A stretch of 11,453 nucleotides of DNA, taken from NCBI GenBank assembly GCA_964576765.1, contig CAZNWH010000076.1:1-11453 (forward strand). Reading direction: 5' to 3'. This DNA comes from Hellea sp964576765. GTDB taxonomy: Bacteria > Pseudomonadota > Alphaproteobacteria > Caulobacterales > Maricaulaceae. The translations under genes and the position numbers were made by a program. The notes beneath the pieces were generated by a model that saw nothing but the letters and a program-made list of their open reading frames with translations, ran no database searches and was not told the origin of the DNA. This document shows, one piece after another, positions 1 to 6,214 of the stretch; the stretch's first letter is position 1; each line of letters opens with the position of its first letter.

Positions 1-101
1 GTGACGATATTTACCGCGCTGTGCTCAATCATTACAGCCTGCAAAAATTGACGGCGTTGGTGCGCCGCCGGTTGGATAAAGTTTTAGAAGTTTATTTTTA
101 A
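1..101 (+). CDS. 3' end of an unrecognised gene
   Basis: Reading from base 3 there is an open frame of 32 codons ending in TAA at 99-101. The residues run DDIYRAVLNHYSLQ, then a basic helix-like stretch with RRRLDKVLEVYF at the C terminus. The rest of the gene lies outside the window. The other two forward frames are closed early, for example a TGA at 49-51 in frame 1, so this is the only frame that could be a gene end. I do not recognise the family. The tail looks amphipathic and helical, but no function can be assigned from so few residues. It is followed by a plausible promoter for the next gene, which suggests a transcription-unit boundary here. Confidence 0.45.
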   Translation, partial: DDIYRAVLNHYSLQKLTALVRRRLDKVLEVYF

Positions 102-125
102 CCTTACCAATACATGTCCCATATC

Positions 126-154
126 TTGCCCTAAGTTAAGTTGCAAAATATAGC
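126..154 (+). promoter_or_regulatory. Candidate promoter for the TonB-like gene
   Basis: A TTGCCC box (126-131, 4/6 to the sigma70 -35 consensus) and TATAGC (149-154, 4/6 to the -10 consensus) are separated by exactly 17 bases. Transcription would start near 160 and give a very short leader before the AAGGA ribosome site at 168-172. This is a by-eye match only. Confidence 0.3.
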
Positions 155-175
155 GTATGACTTCCACAAGGACAT

Positions 176-1063
176 ATGGCTGTTTTGGGGAATATCGTCA
201 AAATTGGACCGACACATCGTGAAGATGTTGGGCGTGTTATACTGGTTATTGCTATTGCAGTCGGGATGCATGCTATTTTGTTCCAGCTCTTTATGTTTAA
301 GTTTCCTCTACCTAAAACGCATGGCGATAACTTTATATCAGTAACCCTCATTAACGAACCGCCCTCAAAACAAACAGCTGAACCCATTAATGTATTGACT
401 GAAATTAATGGAGCATCATTACCGATTAATGATGTTCCTTCAGTCCCGCCTCTTAAAACCGTAGTTCCGCCCAAAGCTATTGCACTTGAAGCATCGCCCG
501 AAATTAAAAACACGCCTCAAATTTTAATATCGAATCATCCTGCGATATCTACCGAAATTGGTAATACGGTTCCTTTATCGAGGAAGGGGGAAGCTCCATC
601 ACCTATTCCGAGAGCTTCGTCTAACGTCCGTATGGATGAAGGTCTAAAGGCTTTGGCAGCAGAACTAAGCTGCTTAAATGGTTTTAATACGGATTGTGCA
701 GAAATCCGTAAGGATGTGTTTAAAGATTTCCAAATGACGCAGACTGATAAAGTTTGGACTGAAAAGTTTGCTCATACGGGATTGCCATCCGAGTTTTATG
801 GATTAAGCGAACGTCAAATTCGTAAAAAATTAGGCATGCATATCGCGGGTGAAAATGGCGTATATATCCCCTTTACGAATATCGGTCTTGATGGTGCATG
901 GTGGGATAGCCTGCATGGTATTAAGAAACATTGTAAGATAAAACTGGCTGCAGCGCCCGCCACCTCTAATATGCAAGGCTTTGCCCCTGTTAAAGTCTGT
1001 CCAGACTCTTTACCGAGTGTTAGGAATAAGAAAAATTTCATTCCTAAGAAAAAGATTGAGTAG
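176..1063 (+). CDS. Single-span TonB/TolA-like protein with four-Cys periplasmic domain
   Basis: This is a 295-residue protein I cannot assign to a named family. Residues 1-20 are short and basic, 21-43 form one hydrophobic span, about 55-150 are a Pro/Ser/Thr/Asn-rich linker, and about 150-290 are a compact domain. The layout (cytosolic N terminus, one anchor, extended linker, periplasmic C domain) is that of TonB and TolA. However, I see no TonB C-terminal signature, and the domain motifs (FAHTGLPSEFYGLSE, GLDGAWWDSLHG) are unfamiliar. The only cysteines, C166, C174, C253 and C275, are all on the periplasmic side and could form two disulfides. The last residues are strongly basic (NKKNFIPKKKIE). 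The ATG at 176 follows AAGGA at 168-172 with a short 3-nt gap. A DUF3088 gene starts 2 nt after its stop, so the two are probably co-transcribed. An envelope linker or transducer role is inference. Confidence 0.75.
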   Translation: MAVLGNIVKIGPTHREDVGRVILVIAIAVGMHAILFQLFMFKFPLPKTHGDNFISVTLINEPPSKQTAEPINVLTEINGASLPINDVPSVPPLKTVVPPKAIALEASPEIKNTPQILISNHPAISTEIGNTVPLSRKGEAPSPIPRASSNVRMDEGLKALAAELSCLNGFNTDCAEIRKDVFKDFQMTQTDKVWTEKFAHTGLPSEFYGLSERQIRKKLGMHIAGENGVYIPFTNIGLDGAWWDSLHGIKKHCKIKLAAAPATSNMQGFAPVKVCPDSLPSVRNKKNFIPKKKIE

Positions 1064-1065
1064 AT

Positions 1066-1410
1066 ATGTACGACACACTTTTCCTCCTCGCGCCGGGCTT
1101 CTCAGATAATGAACGCCGGGAATATTGCCCGGAATGCGCCGAGATGTGGGGCCTGCTGTCTTATTTTCCTGCGATAAAAGAGAGCCTTGAAATCCAGTAC
1201 CAACCGATAACCAAGCCACGCCAAGAGATTGTTGAAAGGCTAGGCGATAAAAATCAGAATTGCCCAACCTTGGTTTTGTCAGAAGACAGTCCAAGCTTTG
1301 ATCATTGCGGTATTATGCAAAAAAACGGGCATCGTTTCATTAACAATGCCCGTGATATTGGAAAATATTATGCCCAGCGTTTTGGAACACCTTATCCGCG
1401 CGGAAGCTAA
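1066..1410 (+). CDS. DUF3088-type protein with CxxC motif (thioredoxin-like)
   Basis: The product has 114 residues. The start MYDTLFLLAPGF, the CPEC motif at residues 21-24, the PRQEIVERLG stretch at 51-60 and the CPTLVL strand at 66-71 match the pattern I know for the DUF3088 family (function unknown). The CxxC near the N terminus with a Pro-Thr pair before a later beta strand is what a thioredoxin/glutaredoxin-like fold shows; P67 would be the cis-proline. There is no signal peptide, so it should be cytoplasmic. The ATG lies 2 nt after the stop of the four-Cys membrane protein, which implies translational coupling. Its TAA (1408-1410) overlaps the TAG (1409-1407) of the convergent lipoprotein gene. 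A redox or disulfide-related role fits the motif but is unproven. Confidence 0.8.
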   Translation: MYDTLFLLAPGFSDNERREYCPECAEMWGLLSYFPAIKESLEIQYQPITKPRQEIVERLGDKNQNCPTLVLSEDSPSFDHCGIMQKNGHRFINNARDIGKYYAQRFGTPYPRGS

Positions 1411-1781
1411 CCATCGCCCTCGATGATTTCGCCGACACCCGGGCCTGTATTGCCGATAACAATGTCACGTTCACAGATGTCCAAAACTTCGCGGCCTTCG
1501 CTATCTACATAAAAAACTTGGGCAGGTTTGACAACAATCGTGCGTTTTAACCTAGCGGATTCAATATCTTCATATTCTCCGTTATCAATCCCTGTCGAGT
1601 AATATTGAACTTTAGTTTCAGCTGGGATCGTAACCTGTTTTAGGGATGAAACTGGCGCGCAGGTTAGAACGGGCGCTGGCACCTCTACAATAACAGGCTC
1701 GGGAATAGGTTCTGGAACGGTACTACACGCAGCCACGGAACTCAAAAGGGTGATTGCGAGAATCGGTGTTAGTTTTGACAT
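1407..1781 (-). CDS. Small Pro-rich lipoprotein
   Basis: The product has 124 residues from the chosen start. MSKLTPILAITLLSSVAAC is a type II signal peptide with the lipobox VAAC and acylated C19. The +2 residue is Ser, which usually allows outer-membrane sorting. Residues 22-38 are Pro/Glu/Val rich (PEPIPEPVIVEVPAP), a likely spacer from the membrane. About residues 44-124 form a small acidic beta-type domain. The mature part has only C41 and C103 besides the lipidated Cys, so a disulfide is possible. An ATG four codons upstream (1793) is in frame, but GGAGG (1791-1787) lies inside those codons, 5 nt before the ATG at 1781, so I choose 1781. I do not recognise the family. It is divergent from tolQ across a repeat-rich control region and convergent with the DUF3088 gene. 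Confidence 0.75.
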   Translation of the reverse strand: MSKLTPILAITLLSSVAACSTVPEPIPEPVIVEVPAPVLTCAPVSSLKQVTIPAETKVQYYSTGIDNGEYEDIESARLKRTIVVKPAQVFYVDSEGREVLDICERDIVIGNTGPGVGEIIEGDG

Positions 1782-1800
1782 ATATGCCTCCATTTAGCCG

Positions 1801-1842
1801 AATATATCACACACTACGTCTGAATTATGTCTGAATGTGTGA
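1801..1842 (-). promoter_or_regulatory. Lipoprotein promoter with tandem operator repeats
   Basis: On the minus strand a TATATT -10 box (1806-1801, 5/6) has no good -35 box. The expected -35 position (about 1829-1824) is occupied by two exact copies of GTCTGAAT (plus strand 1818-1825 and 1829-1836) with an 11-bp period. A 7-bp inverted repeat, TCACACA (1807-1813) and TGTGTGA (1836-1842), frames them. Direct repeats one helical turn apart that replace the -35 are typical of activation by OmpR/PhoB-type response regulators. The regulator is unknown and the assignment is inference. Confidence 0.4.
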
Positions 1843-1881
1843 AAGATGTGTCATTTATCTTAAATCCCATTCTTTAAGGGT

Positions 1882-1913
1882 ATGGTTAAGACTTTATTTC
1901 TAAGTTGTATTTT
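1882..1913 (+). promoter_or_regulatory. Candidate tolQ promoter and CtrA-like half-site
   Basis: The minus-strand reading of 1889-1882 is TTAACCAT, an 8-mer described for the alphaproteobacterial cell-cycle regulator CtrA. It overlaps a weak sigma70-like pair: TTAAGA (1886-1891, 4/6) and TATTTT (1908-1913, 4/6) with 16 bases between. A second option is GATAAT at 1974-1979 (5/6) without a convincing -35. The start site of the tol operon therefore stays unresolved, but it must lie in 1782-2027. Confidence 0.3.
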
Positions 1914-2027
1914 AGCAGAAACCTTACAGCCTCTTAATTAGCACTCTTAGCACGATTACCCTTAAATCGGACAGATAATAAAGCTAGTCTCGCCTTATAC
2001 GCGAATCGGCGCACTGGAAGAAAAGAT

Positions 2028-2759
2028 ATGTTTTTAATTGATTTAATTGTGCAGGTCACACCGTTAGAGCCTGTCGTTCATGGTGATTTTTCATTCTGGT
2101 CACTTTTTAAACGTGCGGATTGGGTTGTCAAAGCCGTGATGATTCTTTTGATCATAGCTTCAATCTGGTCATGGGCGATTGCAGTGAATAAGGGCATTAC
2201 GATGTTTTTACTCAAACGCCGGGCAAATTTATTCGAAGATACATTTTGGTCAGGCAAAACGCTGGATGAGTTATCCAAAGCCATGGCAGGGGATACACGC
2301 GATCCTATGGCACGGGTTTTTGCGGCGGCTATGCGCGAATATGATGAAAGTTTGATATCCCAACGCAGTGATGCTGCTATATTGTCATCCACGAGCGAGC
2401 GCATTGACCGCGTAATGACGCTTGTGGTGAATCGGGAATTGTCAAAAGCTGAACGAGGCCTACCTGTTTTGGCAACCATTGGCTCGGCATCAGTCTTTAT
2501 CGGACTTTTCGGAACAGTTTGGGGGATCATGAATTCCTTTCGAGCCATTGCGGCCTCTCAGAATACAAATTTAACAGTTGTTGCGCCGGGCATTGCCGAA
2601 GCTCTCTTCGCGACAGCCTTGGGGCTTATCGCAGCGATCCCCGCCGTCATATTTTATAATATGTATTCATCCGATATTGATAAATATGCCGGACGCCTTG
2701 AAGGTTATGCCGATGAGCTATCCGCAATATTATCACGTAAAATAAGCAAAAGGTCTTAG
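2028..2759 (+). CDS. tolQ: Tol-Pal proton channel subunit TolQ
   Basis: This 243-residue inner-membrane protein belongs to the MotA/TolQ/ExbB proton-channel family. It forms the stator with TolR and energises TolA. Three membrane spans are visible at about 33-53, 146-168 and 188-210, with a large cytoplasmic loop between the first two, as expected. Diagnostic stretches are LPVLATIGSA followed by GLFGTVWGIM (145-168) and APGIAEALFATALGL (186-200). T150 and T196 line up with the pore threonines T145 and T178 of E. coli TolQ. The length is normal. The ATG has GGAAG at 2016-2020, 7 nt upstream. It is the first gene of the tol run; tolR starts 2 nt after its stop. Most alphaproteobacteria have ybgC just upstream, but here a divergent lipoprotein gene takes that place. 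Confidence 0.97.
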   Translation: MFLIDLIVQVTPLEPVVHGDFSFWSLFKRADWVVKAVMILLIIASIWSWAIAVNKGITMFLLKRRANLFEDTFWSGKTLDELSKAMAGDTRDPMARVFAAAMREYDESLISQRSDAAILSSTSERIDRVMTLVVNRELSKAERGLPVLATIGSASVFIGLFGTVWGIMNSFRAIAASQNTNLTVVAPGIAEALFATALGLIAAIPAVIFYNMYSSDIDKYAGRLEGYADELSAILSRKISKRS

Positions 2760-2761
2760 CC

Positions 2762-3208
2762 GTGGCTATTGGGACATCCTCAGGCCGTATCAGCGGTAAC
2801 TCTCGTAGAAGAAGACGAAAAAATAAGCTTAATGCAGAGATCAATGTCACGCCATTGGTGGATGTTATGCTTGTGCTCTTAATCGTTTTTATGATTGCTG
2901 CGCCGTTATTATCCGTCGGAGTGCCTATAGAACTGCCAAAAACAGACGCTAAATCCCTGCCATCTCAACAAGAACCTATAACAATTACTGTCGATTTTGA
3001 CGGAAAAATATTTCTGCAAGAGGAAGAAATTGTTTTAGCTGACCTTGCTACGCGGCTGGTCGCAATTTCAGGCAATGGATATGATGAGCGCATATATTTA
3101 CGCGCAGATCAGGATAGCGATTACGGCGCTGTGATGAAAGTTATGGCCCGGGTTAATTCAGCAGGGTTTTCCAACCTTGGCCTGGTAACGGATCCAATCT
3201 CTCAATAG
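2762..3208 (+). CDS. tolR: Tol-Pal proton channel subunit TolR
   Basis: The product has 148 residues and belongs to the ExbD/TolR family. A very basic N terminus (RRRRRK at 15-20) precedes INVTPLVDVML and one membrane span at about 35-52. D34 in that span aligns with the essential proton-carrying Asp (D23 in E. coli TolR). The rest (about 55-148) is the periplasmic domain that dimerises and is reported to bind peptidoglycan in other species. The start is GTG, 2 nt after the tolQ stop, with AAAAGG inside the end of tolQ as ribosome site. No upstream ATG fits. Its TAG is directly abutted by the tolA ATG, so tolQ, tolR and tolA are probably translated in a coupled way. Confidence 0.96.
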   Translation: MAIGTSSGRISGNSRRRRRKNKLNAEINVTPLVDVMLVLLIVFMIAAPLLSVGVPIELPKTDAKSLPSQQEPITITVDFDGKIFLQEEEIVLADLATRLVAISGNGYDERIYLRADQDSDYGAVMKVMARVNSAGFSNLGLVTDPISQ

Positions 3209-4027
3209 ATGAATTTTGGAGTCGTCATATCCTGTATGCTCCATGGAGCGGCCTTGCTTGGCGGGCTTTTTCTTTTTCAAGGTAAAGTCAAACCCTTTGA
3301 AGAGTCCAAAATTATCCCAATCGAAATGGTTGCTCTAGATGAGCTGACGAATATTAAAGCAGCTATAAAGCCTCCAAAACCTAAAAAAATTAAGCCTAAA
3401 CCTGAAGCCGAACCAATGACTTTGGAAACTCCGATGGTCAATGCATCCGAAGAAGGTGAGCTGCAAGAACGCGTAGAAGAAGCCCCTGCAATCGAACCTA
3501 TCAAAGTAGCTGAAGCCCCTCCGGACGTTACAGTAGAAGAGACTGTGGTGCCGGAACGACAAGAAGAGCCTCTAGAGGAGCCTAAGGAAGTCGATTTGGA
3601 TAAGCTTGCAGGTCTTATCAACCGCGTTAGAGAGCAGGCGCCTGAGCGTAATCAGCAAAGAACTTTACAGTCAGAAACTAATAATTATGTTTTTGCGGAT
3701 GTTACGCGTGAAGGTGTCGGTGAAGGTACCTCTATGACCGTATCTGAACTCACGGCGCTGCAATCGGCGATGTATAAATGTTGGTCAATACCTGCGTCGG
3801 CGCCAAACCCGGGCGAATTAATCGTCCCGGTCAAAGTAAGTTTGTTTCCCGATGGGTATGTCAATCAGGTCACGTTAGGAGCATTCCGTCAGATTAATCA
3901 CTTTCACAAGTTAGCCGCTGATGAAGCTATACGTGCCGTTAATAAATGCCAACCTTATGATTTTTTACCTGCGGAAAAATATAGCCAATGGCGCGAGATG
4001 ACACTAAACTTTCGCCCAGACGTATAA
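3209..4027 (+). CDS. tolA: TolA, envelope-spanning Tol-Pal energy transducer
   Basis: The product has 272 residues. A single span lies at about 5-24, followed by a Lys/Pro stretch (PPKPKKIKPKP, 55-65), a Glu/Pro-rich linker (about 66-130), a short charged helix-like part (130-150) and a C-terminal domain (about 178-272). The C domain has the ALQSAMYKCW pattern usual in alphaproteobacterial TolA. C191 and C247 could be paired as in the TolA/TonB-C fold. The linker is much shorter than the long helical domain of E. coli TolA (421 aa in total) and is Pro-rich rather than Ala/Lys-rich. The ATG follows the tolR stop with no gap and has no strong ribosome site of its own, which suggests dependence on tolR translation. 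Identity rests on topology, C-domain pattern and position between tolR and tolB. Confidence 0.93.
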   Translation: MNFGVVISCMLHGAALLGGLFLFQGKVKPFEESKIIPIEMVALDELTNIKAAIKPPKPKKIKPKPEAEPMTLETPMVNASEEGELQERVEEAPAIEPIKVAEAPPDVTVEETVVPERQEEPLEEPKEVDLDKLAGLINRVREQAPERNQQRTLQSETNNYVFADVTREGVGEGTSMTVSELTALQSAMYKCWSIPASAPNPGELIVPVKVSLFPDGYVNQVTLGAFRQINHFHKLAADEAIRAVNKCQPYDFLPAEKYSQWREMTLNFRPDV

Positions 4028-4075
4028 TTCGCATTGAATGTTTCGCGTGAATATTGAACTTCAAGGATATAGACT

Positions 4076-5392
4076 TTGACACGATTAATGACAGCTATCT
4101 GGTTTAGCCTTTGCTCTCTTTTTGTAGTAGCTGGATATGCTCATAGTCAGATAGAAATCGATATCACGAAGGGTAATATTGATCCTACGCCAATCGCTGT
4201 TCCCGATTTTATTGCGGCAGATTCGCAAAGTCAGGCCATAGGCGCGGATATTGCGGCTGTTGTCCGGGCCGATTTGCAGCGCTCAGGCTTGTTCAAATCT
4301 CTGAGCCCAACAAGTTTTATCGAAAAACAAACGAATATTAATTATCAACCAACCTTTGCAGATTGGCGCGTTATTAAAGCTGACGCGCTTGTTTCAGGAC
4401 AAATCGTCAGAGAAAGCGCAACGCGCATACGTGTTGAATTTCGCCTTTGGGACATTTTCGCAGGCAAGCAATTGGCGGGACTGCGTTTTGCAACAACGCC
4501 CGATAATTGGCGGCGCACGGCGCATAAGGCGTCAGACGCCATCTATAAATCATTAACAGGGGAAGACGGTTATTTTGATAGCCGTATTGTTTTTGTCGAT
4601 GAGAAAGGCACGAAAACGAACCGTAAAAAACGTCTGGCCATTATGGATCAAGACGGCCACGCGCCGCAATATTTGTTGGCGGGGTCTGACCTCGTGGTGA
4701 CACCGCGTTTTTCGCCATCGGCACAAAAAATAACATTTATGAGTTATGAAAACATAGTTCCGCAGGTTTACCTTTTGGATATAGAGACGGGGCGGCGGGA
4801 ACTTTTAGGGGACTTCCCTGGCATGACATTTGCGCCGCGCTTTTCGCCCGATGGCTCTCAGCTCATCATGTCGATGATAAACAAAGGCAATAGCGACCTT
4901 TATAAGATGGACTTAAGGTCACGCTCGACAACGCGTCTGACATCCGACCCCTCCATTGATGTATCCGGGAGTTTTTCAGCGGATGGACGGCGTATTGTCT
5001 TTAACTCGGACCGCGGCGGTTCTCCTCAAATTTACACGATGAATGCGGATGGAAAAAATGTGAAACGTATCAGTTTTGGTAAAGGCCGATATTCTGCGCC
5101 TGTTTGGTCACCTCGAGGTGATAAAATCGCCTTTGTAAAAAGCAAAAGTGGTCGCTTCTCTATAGGGGTTATGAATGTTGACGGGTCAGGAGAACGCATA
5201 TTAACTGAGAGCTATTTGGATGAAGGGCCGACATGGTCGCCAAATGGCCGCGTGATTTTATTTTCGCGCGAGACAAAAGGCCAAAATGGATTTAATGAAA
5301 TTTGGTCTGTTGATCTCACGGGACAAAATGTACAGCGCGTCAACACGCCGGGCAAATCTTCTGACCCGGCATGGTCTCCGCTTTTACCTTAA
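4076..5392 (+). CDS. tolB: TolB, periplasmic beta-propeller of Tol-Pal
   Basis: The product has 438 residues. A signal peptide (1 to about 24, likely cut before QIEID) is followed by the N-terminal TolB domain (about 25-160), which carries the segment that contacts TolA in E. coli. The C-terminal propeller (about 165-438) shows repeated blade motifs such as PRFSPSAQKITFMS, PRFSPDGSQLIMS, GSFSADGRRIVFNSD, PVWSPRGDKIAFV, PTWSPNGRVILFS and PAWSP; it binds Pal. The length is normal for the family. The start is TTG at 4076 with AAGGA at 4063-4067, 8 nt upstream. The next in-frame ATG (4088) would be 20 nt from that site and would trim the basic signal-peptide N terminus, so TTG is preferred. It lies 48 nt after tolA. 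Confidence 0.96.
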   Translation: MTRLMTAIWFSLCSLFVVAGYAHSQIEIDITKGNIDPTPIAVPDFIAADSQSQAIGADIAAVVRADLQRSGLFKSLSPTSFIEKQTNINYQPTFADWRVIKADALVSGQIVRESATRIRVEFRLWDIFAGKQLAGLRFATTPDNWRRTAHKASDAIYKSLTGEDGYFDSRIVFVDEKGTKTNRKKRLAIMDQDGHAPQYLLAGSDLVVTPRFSPSAQKITFMSYENIVPQVYLLDIETGRRELLGDFPGMTFAPRFSPDGSQLIMSMINKGNSDLYKMDLRSRSTTRLTSDPSIDVSGSFSADGRRIVFNSDRGGSPQIYTMNADGKNVKRISFGKGRYSAPVWSPRGDKIAFVKSKSGRFSIGVMNVDGSGERILTESYLDEGPTWSPNGRVILFSRETKGQNGFNEIWSVDLTGQNVQRVNTPGKSSDPAWSPLLP

Positions 5393-5464
5393 GAGCTGTT
5401 TCGCCCAAATTAGGTCACAATCGGCTCCCAGAATAAAATTATTATGGTCGCTTGAACTCTTAAT

Positions 5465-5538
5465 GACATAAACGTTAATGTCTTTTGCGGTATAATTGTT
5501 GCTTGAGAGCGAAGTAAGGGCTTTACTATAGTTATAAT
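5465..5538 (+). promoter_or_regulatory. Candidate pal promoter(s) with overlapping dyad
   Basis: The 170-nt gap between tolB and pal holds two perfect TATAAT hexamers, at 5491-5496 and 5533-5538, neither with a good -35 at normal spacing. An imperfect palindrome GACATAAACGTTAATGTC (5465-5482, 16 of 18 positions symmetric, centre AACGTT) sits where the -35 of the first box would be. TTAATG is also directly repeated at 5460 and 5475. This suggests that pal can be transcribed apart from tolQRAB, possibly under a dimeric regulator. No clear terminator is seen after tolB. Confidence 0.35.
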
Positions 5539-5562
5539 TAAAAAGACATAGGCGAGGATAAT

Positions 5563-6153
5563 ATGTATAAAAGAACAACGCTAATGATAACATCTGCTGT
5601 TTTAGCTCTGTCGGCTTGCGCCACGAAGCCAAAAGTTGAACCTATTGTTCAACAAGCTGCAGCGAAGACCCCAGAACCGATAATTCAAGCGCCGGCACCT
5701 ATTCAGGAGTCCATTATTCAAGCTCCTATTGTCGATAACGGGCCGGTCGTTGCGATAGACCCCAATGCTCCAACACCAGGCTCTGCGGCCGATTTTGCCT
5801 ATCAGGCTGGCGGCGAGCCCCGTGTTTTCTTTGGTTATGATCGTTACGATTTAAACACCGATGCACGTATCATACTTAAACGCCAAGCAGACTGGCTTAA
5901 AACCTATGATAATGTGACAGCCATTATTGAAGGCAATGCCGATGAGCGTGGCACACGGGAATATAATTTGGCATTGGCCGCGCGGCGGGCGGAAAGCGTA
6001 AAATCTTATTTAGTCGCGCAAGGAGTCCTTCCATCGCGCCTGACCACAGTCTCTTATGGTAAGGAGCGCCCGATTGATGGCCGTTCCAGTGAATCCGGAT
6101 GGTCGCGTAATCGCAACGGCCATACAAATATAAATTCAGGTACAATTGGTTAG
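5563..6153 (+). CDS. pal: Pal, peptidoglycan-associated outer-membrane lipoprotein
   Basis: The product has 196 residues. The type II signal peptide ends in the lipobox LSAC (C19 acylated). It is followed by a Pro/Gln-rich spacer to about residue 75 with IIQAP present twice (40-44 and 51-55), then an OmpA-like domain (about 86-182). The peptidoglycan-binding motif NADERGTREYNLALAARRAE (125-144) includes D127 and the conserved Arg of the ARRAE part (R141/R142), which clamp meso-diaminopimelate in the family. The usual NRR near the C terminus reads NRNGHTN here, followed by a short polar tail. I checked the other frames and see no frameshift. Pal tethers the outer membrane to peptidoglycan and is released by the TolA/TolB cycle. 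GAGGA (5554-5558) lies 4 nt before the ATG. Confidence 0.96.
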   Translation: MYKRTTLMITSAVLALSACATKPKVEPIVQQAAAKTPEPIIQAPAPIQESIIQAPIVDNGPVVAIDPNAPTPGSAADFAYQAGGEPRVFFGYDRYDLNTDARIILKRQADWLKTYDNVTAIIEGNADERGTREYNLALAARRAESVKSYLVAQGVLPSRLTTVSYGKERPIDGRSSESGWSRNRNGHTNINSGTIG

Positions 6154-6214
6154 GAGTTAACCAGCTTTTAATGCAAATTGCCATAATTCGGCTAATAGTG
6201 CGATTAGTGCTAAA

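Noticed and set aside
136..513. Minus-strand open frame of 125 codons
   Set aside because: It lies antisense to the 295-aa membrane protein, has low-complexity Ser/Thr/Gly composition and lacks recognisable motifs or a supporting neighbour.
1938..1955. TTAGCACTC, the exact left half of the CIRCE heat-shock operator, upstream of tolQ
   Set aside because: CIRCE needs GAGTGCTAA after 9 bases. Positions 1956-1964 read TTACCCTTA, and the nearby second TTAGCAC is a direct rather than inverted copy, so this is probably chance.
3277..3621. Minus-strand open frame opposite the tolA linker
   Set aside because: The Ser/Gly-rich composition is what the complement of Glu/Pro codons yields; it is a shadow of tolA.
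4028..4075. Possible promoter or terminator between tolA and tolB
   Set aside because: The 48-nt gap shows no stem-loop with a T-run and no -35/-10 pair; only the tolB ribosome site is supported.
5393..5460. Terminator after tolB
   Set aside because: Only 4-bp complementary pieces are present and no T-run follows.
6090..6153. Possible frameshift at the end of pal, because NRNGHTN replaces the familiar NRR ending
   Set aside because: Neither alternative frame restores a family-like ending, and the frame closes cleanly, so a lineage-specific tail is simpler.
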